A DNA stretch of 9,158 nucleotides from Chloroflexota bacterium (GTDB lineage Bacteria; Chloroflexota; Ktedonobacteria; Ktedonobacterales; Ktedonobacteraceae): contig VBHI01000157.1 of NCBI GenBank assembly GCA_005881495.1, positions 1 through 9,158 of the forward strand. The letters run 5' to 3'. The translations under genes and the position numbers were made by a program. The notes beneath the pieces are model-generated. The model searched no databases and was not told the DNA's origin. It worked only from the letters and a program-made list of their open reading frames with translations. Below are positions 1 through 7,114 of this stretch, one piece after another (positions within the stretch are counted from its first letter, which is position 1; each line of letters starts with the position of its first letter).

Positions 1-280
1 CCCTTTTTGTAATGGCTTTTCACTGGCGTCCTCTCGCTAGAGTTTGAATAGTTTCTCTCTCTCTCAGGCTCTCTTTGAACCCGGCTTTTTGTTATTGTAA
101 CATGGTTTGCTGAAATCTCGCAAGATCATACAAGGCATATTGACATATATGTAATATATTTTACAACTTCACGCAAGTTTGGTACGCTGTAACTAAATGA
201 ATGCTTCCTCTGTGCCTATGAGATATACTGTAGCGAGACCCATCATGAACACATTGTGAAGTCTACCGTAATAAGGGGGC
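1..280. other. Gene-free leader upstream of the pentapeptide-repeat gene
   Basis: I see no convincing coding region here. It holds a (TC)6 run at 54-65 and an AT-rich block at about 135-165. That block contains TTGACA (140-145) and a perfect 10-bp palindrome ACATATATGT (143-152). A TATACT hexamer (224-229) could serve as a -10 box for the next gene, but no good -35 lies 17 bp before it. The only overlapping open frame (minus strand) has no family likeness. Confidence 0.5.
140..167 (+). promoter_or_regulatory. Weak candidate promoter for the pentapeptide-repeat gene
   Basis: A perfect -35 hexamer TTGACA (140-145) is followed after 16 bp by TTACAA (162-167), a poor -10 match. The palindrome ACATATATGT overlaps the -35 box and could be a protein-binding site, but short palindromes are common in AT-rich DNA. 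An alternative -10 is TATACT at 224-229. Low confidence. Confidence 0.2.
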
Positions 281-1204
281 ATGATCGTGAATTCTGAGAG
301 ACACGTAGGAGCAGGAAAATCGGTTTCCCCTTTGACGAGGGCAGATGTTGAACGACTCCGAAGCAATGTCGAGAATGCTGCTCAACTCGATCTACGCTTT
401 CAAAATCTGCAACATATTGATCTCTCCTACATGGATTTGCAGGGTGCAAACTTGCAAGGGGCCGACTTGCAAGCAGCTAATCTTCGTGGGACCAATCTCA
501 GCGGGGCGAATCTGCAAGCGGCCAATCTCAGCGAGACTGATCTCGACGGGGCGGATCTGAGCCATGCGCACCTGGGTGATACCAAAGCGAACCGCGCGAA
601 TCTTCATCATGCGAAGCTCAGCTACGCGAAACTCAGAGAACTCGATCTGCGTGGATTTAATCTTACGGAACTCGACATGTGTAATGCCGATCTGAACGGA
701 ACCGATCTGCGCGGCGCAGTGCTTCGTGGTGCAGATTTGCAAGGAGCAGATTTGAGCACCGCTCATCTGAACGGCCCTGAATTGCGAGGGGCCATCTTGC
801 ACCGTGTGCACCGTGGCGCGTTTTTTGGCGACAGGGGAGAGCAAATAGGCCAGGGGAAGGTTACCCGGAAGCGGTCAATTAAGGCTCAGTCAATGCTCAT
901 AGAAGAGCTTTCCTCGCCACATCAAGGACAGGAGGGAGAGCAGGCCAGGCAGATGTTTTCTGACCGTGATGCCTACCTTTTCGGAGAATACGCCCTGCTG
1001 GTTGGCTCTGATTCAGTGAAGCTCCGTGAACTCTTTCCACAAGGCTTCGCTTTTGCTCGAGCCCGCCAACTCTTTGACGCCTGGCTGGTTCAAGCGGGAG
1101 ACGCCTACAATGAACAAGCGATCCAGGCCATGTGGATTGGATTTGCCCATCGAATCTGTGACCTGTATCATGAAAAAGAAGACTCTTCCTCACGACCGGA
1201 TTAG
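281..1204 (+). CDS. Pentapeptide-repeat protein with a distinct C-terminal domain
   Basis: Residues about 37-174 are a near-unbroken run of A(D/N)Lxx pentapeptides, for example GANLQGADLQAANL. About 27 repeats would form a right-handed quadrilateral beta-helix of roughly seven coils. The first ~36 residues are non-repetitive. A charged linker (about 180-225) leads to a helical C-terminal part (226-298) with aromatic and hydrophobic residues (YLFGEYALL, FDAWLV, MWIGFAHRICDLY), which I do not recognise. There is no signal peptide or membrane segment, so it should be cytoplasmic. Such repeats usually act as scaffolds, and some bind DNA gyrase as DNA mimics; nothing here shows a gyrase role. Start choice: AAGGGGG (273-279) is too close to ATG 281 but well spaced for the in-frame GTG at 287, so translation may begin at codon 3. 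It converges on the XRE gene across a 45-bp gap. Confidence 0.85.
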   Translation: MIVNSERHVGAGKSVSPLTRADVERLRSNVENAAQLDLRFQNLQHIDLSYMDLQGANLQGADLQAANLRGTNLSGANLQAANLSETDLDGADLSHAHLGDTKANRANLHHAKLSYAKLRELDLRGFNLTELDMCNADLNGTDLRGAVLRGADLQGADLSTAHLNGPELRGAILHRVHRGAFFGDRGEQIGQGKVTRKRSIKAQSMLIEELSSPHQGQEGEQARQMFSDRDAYLFGEYALLVGSDSVKLRELFPQGFAFARARQLFDAWLVQAGDAYNEQAIQAMWIGFAHRICDLYHEKEDSSSRPD

Positions 1205-1252
1205 TGCAAGCCAGTTTAAAAAGTTTGATACAACACTCAGATGCAAGTGTTA
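1205..1252. terminator. Weak hairpin between convergent genes
   Basis: AACACT (1232-1237) and AGTGTT (1246-1251) form a 6-bp stem with an 8-nt loop. It overlaps the stop codon of the minus-strand XRE gene. Read on the minus strand, a T run (TTTTT, plus 1217-1221) follows, but only after about ten bases. It may help end transcription of the minus-strand gene. The stem is short and AT-rich, so this is a weak call. Confidence 0.25.
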
Positions 1253-2002
1253 AGGTGAGTAAGTTACTGTATGCGGCCCATGTGGGGAATTATTGTGATT
1301 TCCTTGTCTATCATAGACATCAAAACTTATCGTCACCTCGCCAGCAGGGACGCCAAGCGCATGGAGATCAGCAGTGCAAGAGAAGATATCTTTCTTGAAA
1401 GGTTTACGTGACACACACGCGATAACCCACTTACGGGGGTCTGCGCCTTGCCAGTATACGGTAAAGTTGACATGGTCAATTGCTGGTTCACCTTCGTGCG
1501 TAGGGTAAGCATACGCCGCAAAATAGATACTCCTTTTGACCGTCTTTCCAATCGGGCTAATCCATCCACCGCCAGGCTTAATTGCTGACGGATGGGCAAG
1601 ATATATGACGTAAGTGATCACACCACTTGTCACGATAAGAGCAAGTACTATGCCAACGAGAATGAACACCCTGTTTCTCTTCTCTTTTCGCTGCACAGGA
1701 AGAGTCATATCATCGGCAATACGTTGATGCGTCTCCTTGTCCGCCTCATGTGTCTCTGTGTCCGTCTTATCAAAAGACTGGGACAATGGTTCTTCTTCTT
1801 CTGTAAATCCTAGCTCTTCTGGACTCATCCCAAAAAGGTCACAAAGTTGTTTCCGGTAATACACGCTGGGAAAAGCTTCTCCACGTTCCCACCGACCAAC
1901 AGAAAGCGGTGTCGCACCGATGCTGTCGGCCACATCTTGTTGCTTCCAATTTTTTCTCGTGCGTGCATTTCTCAGCTTAAGGTTTGGTACTTTCTCTTCC
2001 AT
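1250..2002 (-). CDS. Membrane-anchored XRE-family transcriptional regulator
   Basis: Residues about 8-63 are a Cro/C1-type helix-turn-helix: NARTRKNWKQQDVADSIGA, then a WERGEAFPS turn and recognition region, ending at LCDLFGMSPEEL. An acidic linker (66-100) and a basic stop (QRKEKRNR) lead to a single transmembrane helix at about 111-135 (VFILVGIVLALIVTSGVITYV). The remaining 115 residues would lie outside the cytoplasm and look like a beta-sandwich (FTVYWQG, TISFDVYDRQGN, HTVTYSP) with two cysteines, C196 and C209, that could pair. DNA binding inside plus a sensor domain outside suggests one-component signalling across the membrane; this role is inferred. The start is supported by AGAGAGG (complement of 2010-2016) 7 nt before the ATG. 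The 230-bp divergent region shared with the NYN gene carries two 30-bp direct repeats just upstream, which suggests autoregulation. Confidence 0.85.
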   Translation of the reverse strand: MEEKVPNLKLRNARTRKNWKQQDVADSIGATPLSVGRWERGEAFPSVYYRKQLCDLFGMSPEELGFTEEEEPLSQSFDKTDTETHEADKETHQRIADDMTLPVQRKEKRNRVFILVGIVLALIVTSGVITYVIYLAHPSAIKPGGGWISPIGKTVKRSIYFAAYAYPTHEGEPAIDHVNFTVYWQGADPRKWVIACVSRKPFKKDIFSCTADLHALGVPAGEVTISFDVYDRQGNHNNSPHGPHTVTYSP

Positions 2003-2018
2003 GACTGCACCTCTCTAG

Positions 2019-2078
2019 AAACGTTACGTCATTCATATTTGGTATGTAAAACGTTCCTTTCTTCATATTTGGTATGTG
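2019..2078. promoter_or_regulatory. Two adjacent 30-bp direct repeats, candidate operator
   Basis: Units 2019-2048 and 2049-2078 match at 25 of 30 positions. The core TTCATATTTGGTATGT is identical in both (2032-2047 and 2062-2077), and AAACGTT is identical at the front of each unit. The 30-bp period is close to three helical turns, so two proteins could bind on the same face of DNA. The block lies 17-76 bp upstream of the XRE start codon, where an autorepressor or activator would bind. I could not place clear -35/-10 boxes. Confidence 0.5.
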
Positions 2079-2233
2079 TCATCGCACACCAGGAGGGACA
2101 AGATATCTCACTGATAGATGGATGATATGTCAATGATACTTCTGATATTCACCTTTTTTCTGCACTATGGCATTATTACCTTACCCCTACTGCATAGGTA
2201 GTCGGAACCATATTCTGAACAGGAGAGATCATT

Positions 2234-2950
2234 ATGGAAAAAGAAAAAGTCGTCTTCTTCCTGGACTATGCGAATATCAACAGAGCTGCCAGGGAGAAAA
2301 GATATCGTTTGGACTATCACGACTTGCTCCAGTATGTGGGTGAGGAGCGATTTCTCATCGATGCGCATTGCTACATCCCAATCAATCCGAGGAACGAACA
2401 TAGGTTGGACAGAGAAATACAGGAACTATGGCGTTCTGGATATATTGTTACGACCAAGGTGGGCACTATCGCCGGTGGAACATACAAATGCAATTTCGAT
2501 GTTGAAATCACCATGGACATCTTAAAGGTAGTGTACCAGATGAAACCAGACATCATTGTGTTAGCGACCGGTGACTCTGACTTTGTCTCGCTCATCCAGG
2601 AAGTAAGGAAATCCGGTGTTCGTGTCGAGGTGGCAGCTTTTGAAGAGACAGCTGGGACAGACATTATGAGCAAGTGTTCGGGTTTTATAGACCTGGCTGT
2701 GTACTATGAAGGCTACCTGGCAGCTCAAAATGGTGAGCAGGGTGAGGATAGCATAGCAGAACAGTACAGAGACCTCATCCAATCACAACAAAGTGAGCAG
2801 GGTGAGGATGGCATAGCAGAAAAAGACCACGACCTGATCCAACCACAAGGTAGCAATCTGAAGGAGGATGATGTGAAATTACCTGTAGATCAGGTGGACA
2901 AGCAGACACGTGTGCCTGCGCCTGACATCATCGATGAACTGGATTTGTGA
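2234..2950 (+). CDS. NYN-domain (LabA/DUF88-like) putative ribonuclease
   Basis: Residues 5-160 match a NYN/PIN-like nuclease fold: VVFFLDYANIN (D11, N14), a central CNFDVEITMDI (D89, D95), and LATGDSDFVSLI (D114, D116) before the helix and strand GVRVEVAAF. These acidic residues are the expected metal-binding site, and all are present. The family is thought to cut RNA in the cytoplasm; the substrate here is unknown. The tail after 165 is acidic and low-complexity, with a 20-residue tandem duplication (about 167-186 and 187-206), and probably disordered. The start is firm: AGGAG (2221-2225) lies 8 nt before the ATG. The gene is divergent from the XRE regulator and lies 278 bp upstream of the E2-like gene with repeats between, so shared transcription with that operon is possible but not shown. 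Confidence 0.88.
   Translation: MEKEKVVFFLDYANINRAAREKRYRLDYHDLLQYVGEERFLIDAHCYIPINPRNEHRLDREIQELWRSGYIVTTKVGTIAGGTYKCNFDVEITMDILKVVYQMKPDIIVLATGDSDFVSLIQEVRKSGVRVEVAAFEETAGTDIMSKCSGFIDLAVYYEGYLAAQNGEQGEDSIAEQYRDLIQSQQSEQGEDGIAEKDHDLIQPQGSNLKEDDVKLPVDQVDKQTRVPAPDIIDELDL
2734..2853 (+). repeat. 60-bp in-frame tandem duplication in the NYN gene tail
   Basis: Two 60-bp units (2734-2793 and 2794-2853) begin with TGAGCAGGGTGAGGAT and share GGCATAGCAGAA/AGCATAGCAGAA and GACCT(C/G)ATCCAA. Each encodes a 20-residue unit of the form EQGED(S/G)IAE...DLIQ. The second half of the unit has diverged more than the first. Confidence 0.85.
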
Positions 2951-2996
2951 GCCTGGGACACCGGTCAAGTCAGCGAACATGCTGCCTGTCACCCCG

Positions 2997-3102
2997 CTGT
3001 CACCCTGAGCGAAGCGAAGGGTCTCGCTCGATGGGCGCAGAGATGCTTCGCTGCGCTCAGCATGACAGGGGTGCGCTCAGCATGACACTGTTAGATTACT
3101 AG
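2997..3102. repeat. Hairpin-forming intergenic repeat, copy 1
   Basis: This is a 106-bp unit repeated at 3108-3213 (offset 111) with about five differences. Its core is an imperfect inverted repeat: arm 2998-3025 (TGTCACCCTGAGCGAAGCGA...) pairs with 3040-3067 (...CGCTCAGCATGACA), about 23 of 28 positions. A second copy of the right-arm end GCGCTCAGCATGACA lies at 3073-3087. It resembles REP-type palindromic repeats dispersed in Chloroflexota genomes. It carries no gene and could act as a transcript stabiliser or terminator after the NYN gene. Confidence 0.75.
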
Positions 3103-3107
3103 GCTGC

Positions 3108-3213
3108 CTGTCACCCTGAGCGGAGCGAAGGGTCTCGCTCGATGGGCGCAGAGATGCTTCGCTCCGCTCAGCATGACACTGGTGTGCTCAGCATGACACT
3201 GTTAGATTACTAG
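3108..3213. repeat. Hairpin-forming intergenic repeat, copy 2
   Basis: This is the second copy of the 106-bp unit. Arms 3109-3136 and 3151-3178 pair at about 24 of 28 positions. The inner stem CTGAGCGGAGCGAAG / CTTCGCTCCGCTCAG is perfect here, whereas copy 1 has one mismatch in the same place. The unit ends in TGTTAGATTACTAG, directly against the ribosome-binding site of the E2-like gene, so the hairpin would sit in that gene's 5' leader if transcription starts upstream. Confidence 0.75.
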
Positions 3214-3228
3214 AAGGAGATTTTACTC

Positions 3229-3915
3229 ATGGCAATCATAAACGGCAGAAGAATTATAGTTCCACCCGCTGGCATTACCGGTCAGAATCTGATACAGCAA
3301 GTGAATCCTGGCCCCGGCCGGCGACCAGTCATTCAACAAGGGGTGGCTTTCAGACCTATTCAGCCGGGCTATACGTATAAACCGGCAGAGTTGTTTGATA
3401 AACACGGCAATCCAGTAAAGATCACCACTATCCCTGATAGGACAAAGGGCATGGTAACTTACGGGGGAGATCGAACTTCTCTTTCAAAACAGATCATCAC
3501 TGAGCAAGTATACGATATAGCAGAGAAGTTGTTTAAGAAAGGCGTGTCGTTCGACGAAGAACACGCTGATTGGATGATTGCCAATCAATATGTATTGCCG
3601 CCCATATGGCATAACGTTGCCAGAACAACCGACCTGTTGATTATCTTTCCTACTGAGTATCCGGAGTTGCCACCTGTCGGTTTCTATCTCAAGGAAGATA
3701 TACCACTATCCGTCAATGGACACCTGTATCAGACTGCCTACCATGATGCATGTAGTGATCCGTTAACGCAGGGATGGAAGTGGTATTGCGTCTATATCAA
3801 CGCTGGAAGTTGGCAACCTGCTCCGGTAATGCATCCTGGTGATTGGAGAAAAGGTGATAGCCTCTGGACGTACTTTACGCTGATCAGCGAAGTGTTGTCG
3901 GGGACAGATGAATGA
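3229..3915 (+). CDS. Bacterial E2-like ubiquitin-conjugating protein (Prok-E2_E type) with an N-terminal extension
   Basis: Residues about 85-225 look like the bacterial E2/UBC family often called Prok-E2_E: YVLPPIWHNVARTTDLLIIFPTEYPELPP (121-149), GFYLKEDIPL, then GWKWYCVYI with the probable catalytic C187, the downstream H202 in MHPGDW, and LWTYFTLISEVL. In this family the histidine after the cysteine is thought to replace the upstream one of classical E2s. C175 (HDACSD) is a less likely thiol. An E2 would carry the activated modifier as a thioester and pass it to a target. The first 80 residues (INGRRIIVPPAGITGQNLI, then KITTIPDRTKGMVTYGG) resemble a beta-grasp start and end in a di-glycine, so they may be a fused ubiquitin-like domain; this is inference. 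AAGGAG (3214-3219) is 9 nt before the ATG. The stop overlaps the next start (ATGA), so the two are co-translated. Confidence 0.8.
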   Translation: MAIINGRRIIVPPAGITGQNLIQQVNPGPGRRPVIQQGVAFRPIQPGYTYKPAELFDKHGNPVKITTIPDRTKGMVTYGGDRTSLSKQIITEQVYDIAEKLFKKGVSFDEEHADWMIANQYVLPPIWHNVARTTDLLIIFPTEYPELPPVGFYLKEDIPLSVNGHLYQTAYHDACSDPLTQGWKWYCVYINAGSWQPAPVMHPGDWRKGDSLWTYFTLISEVLSGTDE

Positions 3916-5303
3916 GCACAAAATGTAGATACCTCATCAAGTTTAAACATGGTGATCTTGCATACTTAAGGGCAAGGCTTCTCGCAGACCTGTCAAGAGA
4001 ACATTTTGCTGTTCTCCTTGGAAAAACACAGAAGATCGATGGCTACACGATTATCAATGTCATCGATCTTCTTTTCCCTGGGCAATCAGACTACAATCAG
4101 CAGAATGTTGCCTTTTTACGGATCAAAAAAGATTTCATCCACAAGGCATTAGTCGAACTTACCAACAGGTACGATGTCGATACCATTATCGATGTCCATA
4201 CGCATCCGTTTTCCCAGGGGAGCGTCTCGTTCTCGGCAACAGATGATGGAGACGAAAAAACGTTCTTTCGGTTTTTGAAGCAAAAGTTTGAAGGTATCAA
4301 CTATGCGAGTATTGTTTTCTCTCAAAGACGGTACTCAGCAAGAGTATGGACGTTCAGTAGCGGCTCTATCGCTGCAAGAAGAGCTCTGCTAAAAACTCAA
4401 ACGAGTCCGGAGAACATCGTCAGTTCTGACTTCCACGAGGACACAGATGAGCAATACGAAAAAACGGCTGTTACAGGAGTAGAGGGCTTTTTCAATCGGG
4501 GTGCATTAGTACTTGGGTTGGATGTTATGCGACAAATTATGCATAATCAGGTCATCTCAATCGTTGGCGCCGGTGGTTTGGGCTCAATTGTAGCAGAGCA
4601 TCTCATCCATATGGGGTTTCATGAGATCAATCTCATAGACCCTGATGTCCTGGAAATGTCGAACCTGAACCGTGTTGTTGGAGCATACTACGAGGATGCT
4701 CAACAGAAGCTCTATAAAGTTGATGTGGTCAAGAGACATGTAACAAAAATCAACCCACAAGCTACTGTCCTGGCATGCAAAAGAGATGTCCACGACAAGG
4801 AGGTGGAAAGAGTTCTGGCTCTATCTGATTGGATTATTGTGGCAACCGATAATCATTCAAGTCGACTAAGGACTCAGGAGCTATCAGTAAAGTATTTTGT
4901 TCCATTAGTATCTGTTGGAGTAAATATCACCGTGAAAGATAACAGCGTTGAAGACATGAGCGGAGAGGTTATTACGGCCAGAGTAGGAGACTACTTGTGT
5001 TTAAACTGCCTCAAGCGAATCAATCCTATTAAGGTAGCAAGTGAGAGGCATCCAGATAAGACTATTCGAGAAGAATTGGTGAAGAGGGGGTATGTGACAG
5101 GGAAGGATATAAAAGAGCCTGCGGTAAAGACGCTGAACACGTACGTAGCGACTATGGCAGTAGAGGTGTTGGTCAATCAGTATACCGAGGTGAGAAGGCA
5201 TATACCTATCCTGGTCTATGAAAACAACGGATATATGAGCATTTACGAGGATAGAGAGAGTGTGCAGCTAAGGAACAAGCACTGTTTTCTCTGTAACATC
5301 TGA
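3912..5303 (+). CDS. JAB/JAMM peptidase fused to a ThiF/E1-like adenylyltransferase
   Basis: Residues about 5-160 are a JAB (JAMM/MPN) metallopeptidase: E30 (SREHFAVLLGK) and HTHP (H96, H98) followed by SATD (S108, D111), a complete zinc site. Such enzymes remove ubiquitin-like proteins or trim their precursors. Residues about 193-425 are a ThiF/E1 domain: nucleotide loop VGAGGLGS (218-225), IDPDVLEMSNLNR (D243, D245, N253, R254), DNHSSR (313-318), and paired CLNC (363-366) and CFLC (458-461) motifs that should bind a structural zinc. This domain would adenylate the C-terminus of a ubiquitin-like protein. A separate catalytic cysteine is not obvious; C289 is the only other one in the E1 part. 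The 4-nt overlap with the E2-like gene shows one operon holding activation, conjugation and removal. Related modules are known in bacterial antiviral defence. Confidence 0.9.
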   Translation: MSTKCRYLIKFKHGDLAYLRARLLADLSREHFAVLLGKTQKIDGYTIINVIDLLFPGQSDYNQQNVAFLRIKKDFIHKALVELTNRYDVDTIIDVHTHPFSQGSVSFSATDDGDEKTFFRFLKQKFEGINYASIVFSQRRYSARVWTFSSGSIAARRALLKTQTSPENIVSSDFHEDTDEQYEKTAVTGVEGFFNRGALVLGLDVMRQIMHNQVISIVGAGGLGSIVAEHLIHMGFHEINLIDPDVLEMSNLNRVVGAYYEDAQQKLYKVDVVKRHVTKINPQATVLACKRDVHDKEVERVLALSDWIIVATDNHSSRLRTQELSVKYFVPLVSVGVNITVKDNSVEDMSGEVITARVGDYLCLNCLKRINPIKVASERHPDKTIREELVKRGYVTGKDIKEPAVKTLNTYVATMAVEVLVNQYTEVRRHIPILVYENNGYMSIYEDRESVQLRNKHCFLCNI

Positions 5304-5355
5304 TATCTGCCTTCCCACCGCTTTCAGGGGTAGGTTATTGAGGAGAAGTTTCGCA

Positions 5356-5495
5356 CTCGTAGGGGCGGGAGAGGTGCGGTGTGGAGAGGGGACGCTTGCG
5401 TCGCCCATGATGGCAGGCACGAAGCGGCGAGGGAACAGGACGCGGGCGACCCAAGGGTCCCCACCCCTCCTCCCTGCCACCCCCGCCCCTACGAG
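5356..5495. repeat. 140-bp foldback (long imperfect palindrome)
   Basis: The outer arms CTCGTAGGGGCGGG (5356-5369) and CCCGCCCCTACGAG (5482-5495) are perfect inverted repeats. The inner arms 5388-5406 and 5444-5462 pair at 17 of 19 positions around the same centre (about 5425). Each inner arm is also a small palindrome (GACGCTTGCGTC; GACCCAAGGGTC). This looks like a non-coding MITE or REP-type element. It fills most of the 288-bp gap between the JAB-E1 and RT genes. Frames open across it are repeat artefacts. Confidence 0.7.
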
Positions 5496-5591
5496 ACAAA
5501 CCCGCTTCCCTGCTCGTTTCATAACATGCCTACCCGTGAAAGCCTTCCTTCCGTGGGCCAATATGCATTGAAAGTGAGTCAGGCTAGTTAG

Positions 5592-7037
5592 ATGAAGGAT
5601 AAGAAAGCGCTGGGAACCCAGCGTCCACGACAGACGCCTAATCCTGTGAACCAGGCCCGCAACAGCTTGCCCTGGAACTCATTGGAGCAGCAGGTGGTGC
5701 GCGTGCAAAAGCAGATCTCTCAAGCCTGTCAGCACGGTGATAAACAGGCAGTTCACAACTTGCAACAGCGGTTGATGGAATCGGAAGCGGCCCGGCTGCT
5801 GGCAGTCCGCCGGGTTACCGAGGAGAATCAGGGCAAGCATACCGCTGGAGTCGATGGCGTCAAATCCCTCACTTCCCAGGAACGCCTGGCGATGGCATCC
5901 GCCATTCACCCCAACCACTGGAACCACCAGCCTCCCATGCCGGTTCGGCGTGTGTGGGTCCCCAAGCCAGGAACAGCAGAACGGCGTCCGCTCGCCATCC
6001 TGCCGATGATCGACCGCTGTAAGCAGGCGCTGGTGAAACTGGCGCTCGAACCTGAATGGGAGGTGAGATTTGAACCGCATAGTTACGGCTTTCGTCCCGG
6101 TCGGAGCACACATGATGCGATAGCAGCCATTCTGGTGGTAATTGAACGTCATCCCAGCTTTGTGTTCGACGCCGATATTGAAGAAGCGTTCGATCATATC
6201 AACCAGGCAGTGATCCTGGATAAGCTACAGACCTTTCCCGCGCTCAGGCAAGCCATCAACGCCTGGCTTACTGCGGGGGTGATGGATGGCGACACCTACT
6301 TCTCCAGCGAAACGGGGATAGCTCAGGGAGGTGTGCTCTCGCCTCTGCTCATGAATATCGCGCTGCATGGGATGGAAGCGGTGGTCACAGAAGGCTTTGC
6401 CAACGGTCATGCCAGGGAACAGCCACTGCTGGTGCGCTATGCGGATGATTTCGTGATTTTGCACGCCGATCTCAAAGAACTGCAACAGGCAGTAAGGCGC
6501 GTCAAGCACTGGTTAGCAAGGATGGGATTACATCTCCATGCTGACAAAACACGCTTCACGCATACTCTGACGCCCTATCAAGGACAGGTAGGCTTTGATT
6601 TCCTGGGTTTCAGTATTCGCCAGGAGTCGGTAGAAAAAATTCCCACGGGTAAGAGTGGACAGGAGCACTCGCCGAGGGTCAAGACCATCATCACCCCCAG
6701 CCAGGAAGCGAGCAAGCGCCACCTGGCTGCCATTGATCAAAGGTTGCAGCAGTTGCAAACAGCTCCACAAGCGCGGGTCATCGCGGAGCTCAATCCGCTG
6801 ATCGTGGGATGGGCAGCCTACTACACCGGAGTCGTCCCAGCAGCAACCATGAGTCGATATGATGACCTGGTGGAGCAGCGGCTCATAAACTGGGCGAGCA
6901 AGCGCCATCCCGGCAGAGCACGCGACTGGCTGCTGACCCGCTACTGGCATCGCGTCGGGAACCACAGGAGGATCTTTGCTACCTCCGATGGCGTCCAGTT
7001 GCGCACATACCGGCAAATGAGCATCCTGAGTGGATAG
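5592..7037 (+). CDS. Group II-intron-type reverse transcriptase with maturase domain
   Basis: The protein is full length for a group II-type RT lacking the C-terminal endonuclease. An RT-0/N-terminal region (27-90, PWNSL, AVRRVTEENQ, GVDG) is followed by VWVPKPGTAERRPLAILPMIDR (121-142), SYGFRPGRS (164-172), DADIEEAFDHI (catalytic D195), GIAQGGVLSPLL (242-253), YADD (283-286, D285 and D286), FLGF (337-340) and a maturase/thumb domain with GWAAYYTGVV (406-415). No HNH cysteines follow. The catalytic aspartates are intact, so it is probably active in making cDNA. No domain V-like stem follows the stop, and the 288 bp upstream are too short for a domain I, so it does not look like a complete intron. 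It precedes cas4-cas1 on the same strand, at 381 bp. The start has only a weak AGG (5581-5583); a stop codon lies directly before it in frame. Confidence 0.93.
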   Translation: MKDKKALGTQRPRQTPNPVNQARNSLPWNSLEQQVVRVQKQISQACQHGDKQAVHNLQQRLMESEAARLLAVRRVTEENQGKHTAGVDGVKSLTSQERLAMASAIHPNHWNHQPPMPVRRVWVPKPGTAERRPLAILPMIDRCKQALVKLALEPEWEVRFEPHSYGFRPGRSTHDAIAAILVVIERHPSFVFDADIEEAFDHINQAVILDKLQTFPALRQAINAWLTAGVMDGDTYFSSETGIAQGGVLSPLLMNIALHGMEAVVTEGFANGHAREQPLLVRYADDFVILHADLKELQQAVRRVKHWLARMGLHLHADKTRFTHTLTPYQGQVGFDFLGFSIRQESVEKIPTGKSGQEHSPRVKTIITPSQEASKRHLAAIDQRLQQLQTAPQARVIAELNPLIVGWAAYYTGVVPAATMSRYDDLVEQRLINWASKRHPGRARDWLLTRYWHRVGNHRRIFATSDGVQLRTYRQMSILSG

Positions 7038-7114
7038 GCCCCAACAGGGCGGGGCAAGCCATCGCCCAATAGGCGTCAAGTGAAGGAACTCCAGAATGGG
7101 ATCAATGGCCGCGT

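Noticed and set aside
392..844. Minus-strand 150-residue frame opposite the pentapeptide repeats
   Set aside because: Its repetitive look (QIxxxQIG) mirrors the A(D/N)Lxx codons on the plus strand, so it is a shadow.
281..1204. Pentapeptide protein as a Qnr/MfpA-type quinolone-resistance protein
   Set aside because: The repeat tract is shorter than in Qnr, lacks its loops, and is followed by a separate C-terminal domain. Nothing specific supports the role.
2019..2078. 30-bp direct repeats as a minimal CRISPR
   Set aside because: The two units lie back to back with no spacer, and they are upstream of a regulator gene far from cas genes.
5373..5377. GTGCG as the 5' end of a group II intron
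   Set aside because: It lies inside the foldback and leaves only about 215 bases before the RT, too short for domains I-III.
5268..5591. Short frames across the foldback (both strands)
   Set aside because: They exist because the GC-rich palindrome lacks stop codons. There is no start signal and no domain-like content.
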